Positions 45,402 through 54,475 of a stretch of DNA of 64,000 bases are shown in pieces (positions within the stretch are counted from its first letter, which is position 1; every line of letters begins with the position of its first letter). The position numbers were made by a program, and so were the translations under genes. The DNA comes from Pseudomonas persica (GTDB lineage Bacteria > Pseudomonadota > Gammaproteobacteria > Pseudomonadales > Pseudomonadaceae). The stretch is from NCBI RefSeq assembly GCF_900291015.1, contig NZ_OLKL01000051.1, positions 224,469-288,468 of the forward strand, read 5' to 3'. The notes beneath the pieces are model-generated. The model was not told the origin of the DNA and made no database searches. It saw only the letters and a program-made list of their open reading frames with translations.

Positions 45402-46484
45402 TCAGATCAGGATCTTGCCGTGGCGCACGAAGGTCGGTTTGACCACCCGCACCGGGTACCACTTGCCGCGGATTTCCACCTCGGCCCGGTCGCCGGTGGC
45501 CATGGGCACGCGAGCAAGGGCAATGGACTTGCTCAGCGTAGGCGAGAAACTACCACTGGTGATCTCTCCTTCGCCAATCCCGGCTACACGCACCACCTGA
45601 TGGGCACGCAGCACGCCGCGCTCTTCCAGCACCAGGCCTACCAGTTTTTCCTGCACGCCGTTCTCGATTTCCGCCAGCAACCCGGCGCGGCCGATGAAGT
45701 CGCGCTCGGCCGGTTCCCAGGCGATGCTCCAGCCCAGGTTGGAAGTGAGCGGGGTGTGGCTTTCGTCGATGTCCTGACCGTACAGGTTCATGCCGGCTTC
45801 CAGGCGCAGGGTATCGCGGGCACCCAGGCCGCTGGGGGCGATGCCGGCACCGACCAGGTCGTTGAAGAAGGCCACGGCCTGCTCGCCCGGGAGCATGATC
45901 TCCAGGCCGTCTTCACCGGTATAACCGGTGCGGGCAATGAACCAGTCGCCTTCGGCAACGCCTTCGAACGGGCGCAGTTTGCGGATCAGCGCGGCGCGCG
46001 CCGGGCTGAGCAGGGCCGCAACCTTTTCTCGGGCATGCGGGCCCTGGATGGCAAGGATGGCCAGGTCGGGACGGACCCGGAAGTCCACGGCAAAACCGTC
46101 ACGCTGCTGCTGTAGCCAATCGAGCACCTTGGCGCGGGTAGCGGCGTTGGTGACCAGGCGATAGCCGTGTTCCGTGCGGTAGACGATCAGGTCGTCGATC
46201 ACCCCGCCCTGCGCCTGCAGCAGCGGGCTGTACAGCGCCTTGCCGGTGTCGTCGAGGCGGGCCACGTCGTTGGCCAGCAGGCGCTGCAACCAGGCAGTGG
46301 CGTCGCTGCCATCGACATCGATCACGGTCATGTGGGAAACATCGAACACCCCGCAATCGCTGCGCACCTGATGGTGCTCCTCGACCTGCGAGCCATAGTG
46401 CAGGGGCATGTCCCAGCCACCGAAATCGACCGTCTTGGCGCCCAGCGCCAGGTGCAGGTCATACAAAAGCGTGCGCTGTCCCAT
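45402..46484 (-). CDS. gcvT: Aminomethyltransferase, T protein
   Basis: A 360-residue tetrahydrofolate-dependent enzyme releasing ammonia and making 5,10-methylene-tetrahydrofolate from the lipoyl-bound aminomethyl group. Motifs: LHLALGAKTVDFGGWDMPLHY, FDVSHMTVIDVDG, ARTGYTGEDGLEIMLP, LRLEAGMNLYGQDIDE and GEITSGSFSPTLSKSIALA. AAGGAG precedes the ATG. First gene of the gcv operon. I saw no glycine riboswitch in the 125-base space upstream. Confidence 0.96.
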   Translation of the reverse strand: MGQRTLLYDLHLALGAKTVDFGGWDMPLHYGSQVEEHHQVRSDCGVFDVSHMTVIDVDGSDATAWLQRLLANDVARLDDTGKALYSPLLQAQGGVIDDLIVYRTEHGYRLVTNAATRAKVLDWLQQQRDGFAVDFRVRPDLAILAIQGPHAREKVAALLSPARAALIRKLRPFEGVAEGDWFIARTGYTGEDGLEIMLPGEQAVAFFNDLVGAGIAPSGLGARDTLRLEAGMNLYGQDIDESHTPLTSNLGWSIAWEPAERDFIGRAGLLAEIENGVQEKLVGLVLEERGVLRAHQVVRVAGIGEGEITSGSFSPTLSKSIALARVPMATGDRAEVEIRGKWYPVRVVKPTFVRHGKILI

Positions 46485-46578
46485 GGGTTTCTCCTTCCGG
46501 GCGTGGCGAAGCGGCGGCGGTCGATGACGTTAGGTGGTCAGCTCTTCTTGTGTAGGCCCCGCCGCGCGAGTGCCGCGC

Positions 46579-46584
46579 ATTGTA
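46579..46584 (-). promoter_or_regulatory. Possible -10 element upstream of gcvT
   Basis: TACAAT read on the minus strand, 95 bases before the gcvT ATG, within the space after the iron permease stop. The matching -35 (gtgcca) is poor, so this is only a weak candidate. Confidence 0.25.
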
Positions 46585-46609
46585 GCCGCAAGGGCGCGGG
46601 CTGGCACCC

Positions 46610-48295
46610 TCAGTGTCTGTGACCGGGTCGCCGTGCCGAACGGCGGATCAGGCCGATGACCGGCAGCAAGCCCACCAGCACCAGAGTCAGTGCCGGCAGC
46701 GATGCACGCGCCCACTCACCCTCGCTGGTCATCTCGAACACCCGTACAGCAAGGGTGTCCCAGCCGAACGGGCGCATCAGCAAGGTGGCCGGCATTTCCT
46801 TGAGCACGTCGACGAACACCAGCAGAGCGGCGCTAAGCGCACCAGGCACCAGCAGCGGCAGATACACCTTGAAAAACAATCCCGCACCACCGACGCCCAG
46901 GCTACGGGATGCCTCGGGCAGTGACGGACGGATACGCTCCAGGCTGCTCTCCAGCGGCCCGTAGGCCACCGCGATGAAGCGCACCAGGTAGGCCAGCAGC
47001 AAGGCGGCCAGGCTGCCCAGCAGCAGCGGCTTGCCGGCACCACCCAGCCAGCTCGACAGCGGGATGACCAGGTGATTGTCGAGGTAACTGAAGGCCAGCA
47101 TGATCGACACCGCCAGCACCGAGCCAGGCAAGGCATAGCCCAGGTTGGCCAGGCCTACCCCGGCACGGATGCCGCCCGTCGGCGCCTGACGCCGGGCGAA
47201 GGCCAGCAGCAACGCCACGCACACCGTGACCAGCGCCGCCATGCCGCCCAGGTACAGGGTGTGCAGCACCAGGCCGACATAGCGCTCGTCCAGGTCATGT
47301 CGGCCGCGCTGCCAGAACCACGCCAGCAGTTGCAGCAGCGGGATGACGAAGGCACAGGCGAACACCAGCAGGCACCAGCCACTGGCCAGCAATGCCTTGA
47401 CCCCGCGCAGGTGGTACAGCGCCTGCCCGCGCGGCCGCTCGTTGCCGCTGCGGCTGGCCCCCCGAGCCCGGCGCTCGCCATACAGCACCAGCATCACCGC
47501 CAGCAGCAACAGGCTGGCCAGCTGGGCCGCGCTGGACAGGCTGAAGAAGCCGTACCAGGTCTTGTAGATCGCCGTGGTGAAGGTGTCGAAGTTGAACACC
47601 GCCACCGCGCCGAAGTCGGCCAGGGTTTCCATCAGGGCCAGGGCAATACCGGCACCGATCGCCGGCCGTGCCATGGGCAGGGCCACGCGCCAGAACGCTT
47701 GCAGCGGGGACAGCCCCAGCACCCGCGCCGCCTCCATCAGGCCCTTGCCCTGGGCCAGGAAGGCTGTGCGCGCCAGCAGGTAGACATAGGGGTAGAACAC
47801 CAGCACCAGGACGACGATCACCCCGCCGGTGGAGCGCACCCGCGGCAGGCGCATCGGCCCGAACACCTCGCGCAGGGCACTTTGTACCGGGCCGGCAAAG
47901 TCGAGCAGGCCGACGAAGACGAACGCCAGCACGTAGGCAGGGATGGCGAACGGTAGCATCAGCGCCCAGTCCAGCCAGCGCCGGCCGGGGAACTCGCATA
48001 GGCTGGTTAGCCAGGCCAGGCTGACGCCCAACACGGTGACGCCGATGCCCACGCCCGCCACCAGGGTCAGGGTATTGCCCAGCAGGCGGCTCATCTGGGT
48101 GTCGAGCAGGTGCGACCAGATCTGCAGGTCGATCGATTGCCAGGACAGCAGCAACACGCTCAGGGGCAGCAGCACCAGGGCGGCGATCAGGGAGACCGGG
48201 AGGTACCAGCGACGTTGGGGGGTGTGGGGCAAGGCTTGGTTCTCGATTGCGATGGCGACCGCTGCGCGGTCGTTCGCCGGTGAACCCGCTGCCAC
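46610..48295 (-). CDS. Ferric iron ABC transporter permease (FbpB/AfuB type)
   Basis: A double-length permease of about 561 residues with two six-helix halves, each with an EAA loop (MEAARVLGLSPLQAFWRVALP and PEASRSLGVGGAGLFFKVYLP in part). The start is doubtful: the GTG at 48295 lies inside a REP unit, and the first membrane helix (WYLPVSLIAALVLLPLSVLLL) begins only at residue 30, so a start within the first 25 codons is likely. It imports iron bound by the periplasmic protein encoded upstream; no ATPase gene follows. Confidence 0.88.
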   Translation of the reverse strand: MAAGSPANDRAAVAIAIENQALPHTPQRRWYLPVSLIAALVLLPLSVLLLSWQSIDLQIWSHLLDTQMSRLLGNTLTLVAGVGIGVTVLGVSLAWLTSLCEFPGRRWLDWALMLPFAIPAYVLAFVFVGLLDFAGPVQSALREVFGPMRLPRVRSTGGVIVVLVLVFYPYVYLLARTAFLAQGKGLMEAARVLGLSPLQAFWRVALPMARPAIGAGIALALMETLADFGAVAVFNFDTFTTAIYKTWYGFFSLSSAAQLASLLLLAVMLVLYGERRARGASRSGNERPRGQALYHLRGVKALLASGWCLLVFACAFVIPLLQLLAWFWQRGRHDLDERYVGLVLHTLYLGGMAALVTVCVALLLAFARRQAPTGGIRAGVGLANLGYALPGSVLAVSIMLAFSYLDNHLVIPLSSWLGGAGKPLLLGSLAALLLAYLVRFIAVAYGPLESSLERIRPSLPEASRSLGVGGAGLFFKVYLPLLVPGALSAALLVFVDVLKEMPATLLMRPFGWDTLAVRVFEMTSEGEWARASLPALTLVLVGLLPVIGLIRRSARRPGHRH

Positions 48296-48369
48296 AGGGA
48301 CCGCACAGTACTTGAATCCTGTGCAGTTCCTGTGGGAGCGGGTTCACCCGCGAAGAGGCCCTGAAAGGC
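48271..48369. repeat. Inverted REP pair inside the iron operon
   Basis: Mirror units of the gggttcaccc type, the left one with gttcgccggtgaaccc. It separates the iron-binding protein and permease genes and overlaps the 5' end of the permease frame. Confidence 0.9.
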
Positions 48370-48392
48370 CCCGGAAGGATAAAGCCTGGCGC

Positions 48393-49394
48393 TTAGTTCC
48401 AGCCAGCCCGATCCATCAGGCGAATCGCTTCAGCTTGGCGCTTGCCGGCGATTTCCACCGGAATGCTGTCAGCCTTGAAGCTGCCCCACGCCGCCACTTC
48501 GTCCGATGGCTTGACCTTCGGGTTGGCCGGGAACTCCTGGTTGATGTCGGCGAACAGCTTCTGCGCCTCTTCACCGGTCATCCATTCCACCAGCTTCTTC
48601 GCTGCCTCCGGATGTGGCGCATGCTTGGTCAGGCCGATGCCCGACAGGTTAACGTGCACACCACGGTCGCCCTGGTTGGGCCAGAAGATCTTCACCGGCA
48701 GTTTCGGGTTCTGGTTATGCAGGCGGCCGTAGTAGTAGGTGTTGACCACCCCCACGTCGCACTGACCGGCCTCGATGGCCTGGATCACCGCGTTGTCGTC
48801 GGAGAACACGTCGGTGGACAGGTTGTTGACCCAGCCTTTGACGATCTGCTCGGTCTTCGCCTCGCCGTGGGTCTCGATCAGGGTGGCGGTCAGCGACTGG
48901 TTGTACACCTTCTTCGCCGTGCGCAGGCACAGGCGGCCTTCCCACTGCTTGTCGGCCAGGGCTTCGTAGGTGCTCAGCTCTTGCGGCTTGACCCGCTCGG
49001 TGGAGTAGATGATGGTGCGGGCGCGCAGGCTCAGACCGGTCCAGTCGTGGGACGAGGCGCGGTACTGTGGCGGGATGTTCTGGTCGATGATGTCGGACTT
49101 GATCGGCTGCAGGATGCCCATCTGCTCGGCCTGCCACAGGTTGCCGGCATCGACGGTCAGCAGCAGGTCGGCCACACCGTTGTCGCCCTCAGCCTTGATG
49201 CGCTGCATCAGTGGGGCTTCCTTGTCGGTGATGAACTTGATCTTGACCCCGGTCTTGGCGGTATAGGCATCGAACACCGGCTTGATCAGCTCGTCGATGC
49301 GCGAGGAGTACACCACCACTTCGTCCGCCGCCTGGGCGGTGCCGCCGAACAGGGTCAGGGCCAGGGCGGCCAGTAGGGGCTTGCGTGACAACAT
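48393..49394 (-). CDS. Periplasmic ferric iron-binding protein (FbpA/AfuA type)
   Basis: The ATG at MLSRKPLLAALALTLF gives 333 residues with a signal peptide cut after AQA. The mature protein begins DEVVVYSSRIDELIKPVF, contains DLLLTVDAGNLWQAEQMG, RARTIIYSTERVKPQEL and GVVNTYYYGRL; the paired tyrosines there are the iron ligands of FbpA. It binds Fe3+ for the permease downstream. A dyad 33 bases upstream might be a Fur site. Confidence 0.92.
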   Translation of the reverse strand: MLSRKPLLAALALTLFGGTAQAADEVVVYSSRIDELIKPVFDAYTAKTGVKIKFITDKEAPLMQRIKAEGDNGVADLLLTVDAGNLWQAEQMGILQPIKSDIIDQNIPPQYRASSHDWTGLSLRARTIIYSTERVKPQELSTYEALADKQWEGRLCLRTAKKVYNQSLTATLIETHGEAKTEQIVKGWVNNLSTDVFSDDNAVIQAIEAGQCDVGVVNTYYYGRLHNQNPKLPVKIFWPNQGDRGVHVNLSGIGLTKHAPHPEAAKKLVEWMTGEEAQKLFADINQEFPANPKVKPSDEVAAWGSFKADSIPVEIAGKRQAEAIRLMDRAGWN

Positions 49395-49426
49395 GGAAAG
49401 CACTCCTCGGATCGTATGAGAGGCGC

Positions 49427-49447
49427 AAATGGTAGTGAATCCCATTT
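49427..49447 (-). promoter_or_regulatory. Dyad upstream of the iron-binding protein gene, possible Fur site
   Basis: aaatgg-(9)-ccattt, 33 bases upstream of the start codon. Its position and AT content suit a Fur box, but the match to the Fur consensus is only partial. Confidence 0.35.
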
Positions 49448-49515
49448 TCCGACTCATCTACATAGGCGTTACCGGATGTTGCAGAGGGCTTGAGGTCGAT
49501 GCGGCCCAGGCAGTC

Positions 49516-50739
49516 TCAAGCCTTGGCGAGATCGGGCAGGTCACCGGTCAAACCCAGCGCCTGCCGCACAAACATCGCCTTGGCCTCCGGCATCTGCTCC
49601 ACCAGCTTCAACCCGCTGTTACGCAACCAGCGCAACGGCAACGGGTTGGCCTGGAACAACCGCTCGAACCCTTCCATCGCCGCCATCAGCGCCAGGTTGT
49701 GCGGCATGCGCCGCCGCTCGTAACGGCTCAGCACCTTCACATCCGCCAGCCGCTCGCCACGCTCGCAGGCGTTGACCAGCACCTCGGCCAGCACCGCAGC
49801 ATCGAGGAAGCCCAGGTTCACGCCCTGCCCGGCCAGCGGGTGAATGGTGTGCGCAGCATCGCCGATCAATGCCAGGCCTTCATCCACATAGCGCTTGGCG
49901 TGGCGCTGGCGCAGCGGCACGCACAGCCGCGGGTCGGCCTGCAGCACATCACCCAGGCGCCCCTCGAAAGCCCGCTCCAGGGCTTTCAGGAAGGCCGTTT
50001 CATCCAGTGCCATCAACTGCTCGGCATGCTCCGGGGTGGTCGACCAAACGATCGAGCACCAGTCTTGCTGGCCATCGCGGCTCAACGGCAGGAACGCCAA
50101 TGGCCCTTCATCGGTAAAGCGCTGCCAGGCCGTGGCCTGGTGCCCGGCGCTGCAACGCACGCTGGTGACGATGGCATGGTGCAGGTAATCCCACTCACGG
50201 GTTTCGCAACCGGCCAGGCGCCGCACCGCCGAGTTGGCTCCGTCAGCCGCGATCACCAGCGGCGCACGCAGCTGGCGGCCATCGGCGAGGGTCAGCAGCC
50301 ACTCGTCGCCGGAGCGGCGCAGCTGTTCGAGCCGCGCGTTGGGCAGCAGGCCGATATCGCTGTCATGCAGGCGCTCCAGCAGGCCGTCCTGCACCACCCG
50401 GTTCTCGACGATATGGCCGAGCACCTGGGCATGCACGCTGGCAGCCGAGAAGTGAATCTGCCCGGTGCCACTGCCATCCCATACCTGCATGTCCGAGTAG
50501 GGCGTGGCACGCCGCTGGGCAATGCCATCCCAGGCGCCAAGGCGCTCGAGGATGCGCTGGCTGGCCGCCGACAGCGCGCTGACCCGCGGCTCGAACGGGG
50601 CCTGGGCATCGAACGGTTTGACCGTCAGCGGGCCACCGTCGAGCAAGAGGATTTGCAAGCCACTGTGGCGTAATGCCAGGGCCAGGGCGCTACCGACCAT
50701 ACCGGCACCGACAATCAACAGATCTGCGCGCATTTCCAT
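49516..50739 (-). CDS. UbiH/UbiI-family FAD-dependent ubiquinone hydroxylase
   Basis: A 407-residue flavoprotein monooxygenase of ubiquinone synthesis. FAD-binding GXGXXG is in LLIVGAGMVGSALALALRHSG; the middle motif APLVIAADGANSAVRRLAG and the late GDAAHTIHPLAGQGVNLGFLDA are both present. By position next to ubiH it corresponds to VisC/UbiI (or UbiF), which hydroxylates the aromatic ring; the exact carbon is not decidable. Its start is three bases from the DUF4442 gene upstream. Confidence 0.88.
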   Translation of the reverse strand: MEMRADLLIVGAGMVGSALALALRHSGLQILLLDGGPLTVKPFDAQAPFEPRVSALSAASQRILERLGAWDGIAQRRATPYSDMQVWDGSGTGQIHFSAASVHAQVLGHIVENRVVQDGLLERLHDSDIGLLPNARLEQLRRSGDEWLLTLADGRQLRAPLVIAADGANSAVRRLAGCETREWDYLHHAIVTSVRCSAGHQATAWQRFTDEGPLAFLPLSRDGQQDWCSIVWSTTPEHAEQLMALDETAFLKALERAFEGRLGDVLQADPRLCVPLRQRHAKRYVDEGLALIGDAAHTIHPLAGQGVNLGFLDAAVLAEVLVNACERGERLADVKVLSRYERRRMPHNLALMAAMEGFERLFQANPLPLRWLRNSGLKLVEQMPEAKAMFVRQALGLTGDLPDLAKA

Positions 50740-50742
50740 GCC

Positions 50743-51228
50743 TTACGCCAGCCTCGCTTGCGGCTTGAGCCGCACATATAGGGTTTTATCGACCCGCGCC
50801 ACCAGCTCGCCGGCGCCGTCGCGGATATCGACCTGCAAACGCGGCAGGCACTTCTTGCCGGTGGCGGTCTGCTGGCGGATTTCGTCCAGCAGCGCGTCAT
50901 CGACGTGGAGTTCGGCATACACCGGGCCTTTGCCCGGCGAAATGAAATCGATGCTGGCGGCCTTGTCCCAGACGATATAGTCACGCCCCAGTTGCTCGAT
51001 CAGCAGCAGCATGTAGAACGGGTCGACCATCCCGTACAAGCTGCCGCCGCACTGGGTGCCGACATAATTGCGGTTCCAGCGGGTCAGCTTCATCGCCACC
51101 TTGACGCTGCGCAGGTCGGGGCTGATGTGCTGCACGCGGATACCAGCGCCGAGGTGCGGCGGGAACAGGTTCAGCCGCCAGCGCAACAGGCGCGCCCGGC
51201 GCGCCAGCCTGCGCGCGTCGTCACTCAT
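50743..51228 (-). CDS. DUF4442 hot-dog fold protein
   Basis: A 161-residue protein matching DUF4442, a hot-dog fold family related to acyl-CoA thioesterases. Family features: LLRWRLNLFPPHLGAGIRV, VKVAMKLTRWNRNYVGTQ and GGSLYGMVDPFYMLLLIEQLG. It lies between the two ubiquinone hydroxylase genes, overlapping ubiH by four bases, so it is co-translated with them. A role in ubiquinone or lipid handling is inferred from position only. Confidence 0.82.
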   Translation of the reverse strand: MSDDARRLARRARLLRWRLNLFPPHLGAGIRVQHISPDLRSVKVAMKLTRWNRNYVGTQCGGSLYGMVDPFYMLLLIEQLGRDYIVWDKAASIDFISPGKGPVYAELHVDDALLDEIRQQTATGKKCLPRLQVDIRDGAGELVARVDKTLYVRLKPQARLA

Positions 51229-52424
51229 GACTGACCTCGCGGATCGGGGCGAGTGCCCAGGCCCATGGCCTGGCGGGCGAACCAGCTTTTCGCCGGTGGC
51301 AACAGGTCGAGCCCGAGCAGGCCGAGGTTGCGCCCGGCGGCCAGCAATGGCTGGCTACTGCCGAACAGGCGGGTGACCTGGTCGGAAAAGCCGATGGTCA
51401 TGGCCTGGTCCAGGCGCTGGCGCTGGTGGTAGGCCTGCAATGTGGTCAGGTCGCCAGGCTGCTGCGGGCCGGCCAGCAGCGCCTCGGCCAGCGCCTGCAC
51501 GTCACGCAGCGACAGGTTGAAGCCCTGGCCGGCAATGGGGTGCAGACTGTGCGCGGCGTTGCCCAGCACCACCAGATGCGGCCGCACCTGCTCCTGAGCC
51601 TCGATCAGCGCCAGTGGGTAGAGGTGCCGCGCGCCCACCTGGCGCAAGGCGCCCAGGCGGTAGCCGAACACGCCCTGCAATTCGCGCAGGAAATTGCGCT
51701 CGTCGATGTCGGCCAGGCGCCGCGCGTCCATGCCCTGGCGGGTCCAGACCAGCGCGCAGCGGTTATCCGGCAGCGGCAGCAGGGCCATGGGGCCTGCTTC
51801 GGTGAAACGCTCGAAGGCCTGGCCGCCGTGGGCCTCGCCCGGGGTGATATTGGCGATCAATGCGCTCTGTTGGTAAGGCGTGTGGCGCACGTGGATGCCC
51901 AACTGCTCGCGCAGGCCGGAGCGGCCACCGTCGGCCAGTACCGCCAGGTCGCATTCCAGCCGGGTATCGTCGTTCAGCTGCAGGCGATAGCCGCCTTCGA
52001 TGGCCTGCATCGCGGTCACTTCCGCCGGGCAGCGCCAGCTCACCACCTCGCTGTCCAGCCCCTGCCACAGGCATTGGCCCAGCCAGGCGTTTTCCACCAC
52101 ATAGCCAAGCGCCGGTACACCCTCTTCCAGGGCATCCAGACGGGTGGCGCCGAAGCGGCCGCGATCGGACACGTGAATCTGCCGGATCGGCTCGGCGCGG
52201 TGGCTAATGGCCTGCCACAGGCCCAACTGCTGGTAGATCTGCCGGGTACCGAACGACAGTGCTGACGAACGCGCATCGTAGCTGGGCTGGAAGCTGTCAC
52301 CGGGGGCGAACGGCTCGATCAGCAGAATCTTCCAGCCTCGCGCCTTGGCCCCGGCCTGCAGGGCCAGGGCGAGACTCGCGCCCACCAGGCCGCCACCGAT
52401 GATCGCCAGGTTTACCCGATTCAT
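51225..52424 (-). CDS. ubiH: 2-octaprenyl-6-methoxyphenol hydroxylase
   Basis: A 399-residue FAD monooxygenase of ubiquinone synthesis. Motifs: LAIIGGGLVGASLALALQAG, LAVLADGGRSGLREQLG and VLGNAAHSLHPIAGQGFNLSLRD. GNAAHSLHP differs slightly from the sister protein's GDAAHTIHP, as is usual for UbiH. It overlaps pepP by four bases upstream and DUF4442 by four bases downstream. Confidence 0.92.
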   Translation of the reverse strand: MNRVNLAIIGGGLVGASLALALQAGAKARGWKILLIEPFAPGDSFQPSYDARSSALSFGTRQIYQQLGLWQAISHRAEPIRQIHVSDRGRFGATRLDALEEGVPALGYVVENAWLGQCLWQGLDSEVVSWRCPAEVTAMQAIEGGYRLQLNDDTRLECDLAVLADGGRSGLREQLGIHVRHTPYQQSALIANITPGEAHGGQAFERFTEAGPMALLPLPDNRCALVWTRQGMDARRLADIDERNFLRELQGVFGYRLGALRQVGARHLYPLALIEAQEQVRPHLVVLGNAAHSLHPIAGQGFNLSLRDVQALAEALLAGPQQPGDLTTLQAYHQRQRLDQAMTIGFSDQVTRLFGSSQPLLAAGRNLGLLGLDLLPPAKSWFARQAMGLGTRPDPRGQS

Positions 52425-53755
52425 GCGGCGTCCTTGCGGGCGGCCTGCATCAGCGCCTCGATCTCGGCGACCGTGCGCGGCACGCCCGAAGTCAGGATTT
52501 CACAGCCTTGCCTGGTCACCACCACGTCGTCCTCGATCCTTACACCAATGCCGCGCCATTTCTTCGCCACGGCCTGATTGTCGGCGCCTATGTAGATGCC
52601 CGGTTCGACGGTCAGCGCCATGCCGGGCTCAAGCACCCGCCACTCGCCGCCCACCTTGTACTCGCCCACATCGTGCACATCCATGCCCAGCCAGTGCCCG
52701 GCACGATGCATGTAGAAGGCACGATAGGCCTCGCTGTCGATCAGCGCCTGCACCTCGCCGGTCAGCAGGCCCAGCTCCACCAGGCCCTCGGTGATGACCC
52801 GCACGGTCGCCTCATGGGCGTGGTTCCAGTGCTTACCGGGGGCGATTTCGGCAAACGCCGCGGCCTGGGCCTTGAGCACCAGCTCGTAGATGGCCTTCTG
52901 CTCGGGCGAAAACCGCCCGCTGACCGGGAAGGTACGGGTGATGTCGCTGGCGTAGCAGTCGATCTCGCAGCCGGCATCGATCAACACCAGGTCGCCATCC
53001 TTGAGCGGGGCGTCGTTCTGCTGATAGTGCAGGATGCAGCCATTGCGCCCGGCCGCGACGATCGAGCCGTAGGCCGGCATCTTCGCCCCGCCCTTGCGGA
53101 ACTCGTAGTCCAGCTCGGCTTCCAGGCTGTACTCGTGCAACCCGGCCCGGCAGGCCTGCATGGCCCGCACGTGGGCCCGCGCCGAGATGTCTGCGGCAGT
53201 GCGCATCACCTTCACTTCCGCCGCCGATTTATACAGGCGCATGTCGTGCAGCAGATGATCCAGCGCAACGAACTCGTTCGGCGGCTGGGCACCCAGGCGG
53301 GCCTTGGAGCGGATCACGTTGATCCAGTCCATCAGCCGGCGGTCGAACTCGGGGTTGCTGCCCATGGCGCTGTACACCCGCTCACGGCCTTCAATCAGGC
53401 CCGGCAGGATCTCGTCGATGTCGGTGATGGGGAAGGCATCGTCGGCGCCGAAATCGCGCACCGCGCCTTCCTGGCCGGCCCGCAGACCATCCCACAGCTC
53501 GCGTTCGGGGTTGCGTTCACGGCAGAACAGCACGTATTCGCCATGCTCGCGCCCCGGGATCAGCGCAATCACCGCCTCCGGTTCGGGGAACCCGCTGAGG
53601 TACTGGAAGTCGCTGTCCTGGCGGTACACATGCTCGACGTCGCGGTTGCGGATGGCAACCGCGGCGGCGGGCAGGATGGCGATGCTATTGGGGACCATCT
53701 GCGCCATCAGCGCCTTGCGCCGACGGGCATACTCGGCCTTGGGAATGTGGCTCAT
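52421..53755 (-). CDS. pepP: Xaa-Pro aminopeptidase
   Basis: The ATG at MSHIPKAEYARRRKALM gives 444 residues; the frame's upstream extension overlaps ygfB and has no family match. It removes the N-terminal residue before proline in the cytoplasm. Metal ligands of the pita-bread fold are visible: LVLIDAGCEIDCYASDITRT (two Asp), MHRAGHWLGMDVHDVG (His), MALTVEPGIYIG (Glu) and GIGVRIEDDVVVT (Glu). Twenty bases after ygfB. Confidence 0.94.
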   Translation of the reverse strand: MSHIPKAEYARRRKALMAQMVPNSIAILPAAAVAIRNRDVEHVYRQDSDFQYLSGFPEPEAVIALIPGREHGEYVLFCRERNPERELWDGLRAGQEGAVRDFGADDAFPITDIDEILPGLIEGRERVYSAMGSNPEFDRRLMDWINVIRSKARLGAQPPNEFVALDHLLHDMRLYKSAAEVKVMRTAADISARAHVRAMQACRAGLHEYSLEAELDYEFRKGGAKMPAYGSIVAAGRNGCILHYQQNDAPLKDGDLVLIDAGCEIDCYASDITRTFPVSGRFSPEQKAIYELVLKAQAAAFAEIAPGKHWNHAHEATVRVITEGLVELGLLTGEVQALIDSEAYRAFYMHRAGHWLGMDVHDVGEYKVGGEWRVLEPGMALTVEPGIYIGADNQAVAKKWRGIGVRIEDDVVVTRQGCEILTSGVPRTVAEIEALMQAARKDAA

Positions 53756-53775
53756 GGGCAGACTACCCCGGTTGA

Positions 53776-54330
53776 TCAGTGCAGCGATGGCTTGGGCGCG
53801 GGGGCGGCCGGCTTGGCCAGCTCGGAGAACAGCAGCAGGGGTGCCACGCGCAGGTATTCCGTGACTTCCATGTAGTCGCTCTCGCCATCCTCGGACTCTT
53901 CGAGGGCTTCCTGAACCTGGGAAATGGCCACCAGGTCCTGCAGCACTTCCTTGGCCTCGTCGGACAGGTCCTTGCCACCGGCATTCAGGCCGAAACCGGT
54001 AATGAAGCCCTGGCACCACTGGCCCAGCGCGGTGGCGCGGTCGCTCAGGGCGGCGTCGTCGGAAGGCAGCAGCAGGACGATCGCCATGTCGTCGCTGGTC
54101 AGCTCACCTTTGACCATTTCCTGCAGGCCGATCAAGGCATTGCGCACGGTGTCAGCGGGCTCGGTTTCCAGCAACTGGGCGGCATCGGCCAGCCAGCCGT
54201 CGGCGTCGAAACCGGCACCGGCGCAGCTGCGGCCGATCAACAGGCCGTGCAGTTCGGCCGGGGTGACAGGATGGCCATTGCTGGACAGCAGCATGGCGAA
54301 GGCGATGTAGGGCGATTGGGTATTGGGCAT
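53776..54330 (-). CDS. ygfB: UPF0149 family protein YgfB
   Basis: A 184-residue acidic cytoplasmic protein of the UPF0149/YgfB family, recognised by TPAELHGLLIGRSCAGAGF near the start and CQGFITGFGLNAG in the middle, followed by acidic EALEESEDGESDYMEVTEYLR. In P. aeruginosa the homologue influences ampDh3 expression; here only family and order are known. First gene of the ygfB-pepP-ubiH-DUF4442-ubi operon. Confidence 0.92.
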   Translation of the reverse strand: MPNTQSPYIAFAMLLSSNGHPVTPAELHGLLIGRSCAGAGFDADGWLADAAQLLETEPADTVRNALIGLQEMVKGELTSDDMAIVLLLPSDDAALSDRATALGQWCQGFITGFGLNAGGKDLSDEAKEVLQDLVAISQVQEALEESEDGESDYMEVTEYLRVAPLLLFSELAKPAAPAPKPSLH

Positions 54331-54475
54331 GGGCAGCTAGGCGCCAGACGGCGCAATGACTAGAATGGAGACCTTGTATCCTAGCACCGGCAGGCGCGCC
54401 AAGACCATCGGCACTGGCCGTCGCCGCCCAGGGAGAGGCATCATCGCCAGGTGACTCAACGACGGAGCGAATCGA

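Noticed and set aside
46485..46609. Glycine riboswitch upstream of gcvT
   Set aside because: None of the conserved glycine-aptamer elements could be seen on the minus strand in this 125-base space.
53756..54019. N-terminal extension of pepP by 88 codons
   Set aside because: It overlaps ygfB in another frame and has no aminopeptidase-like sequence; the ATG at 53755 matches the family start.
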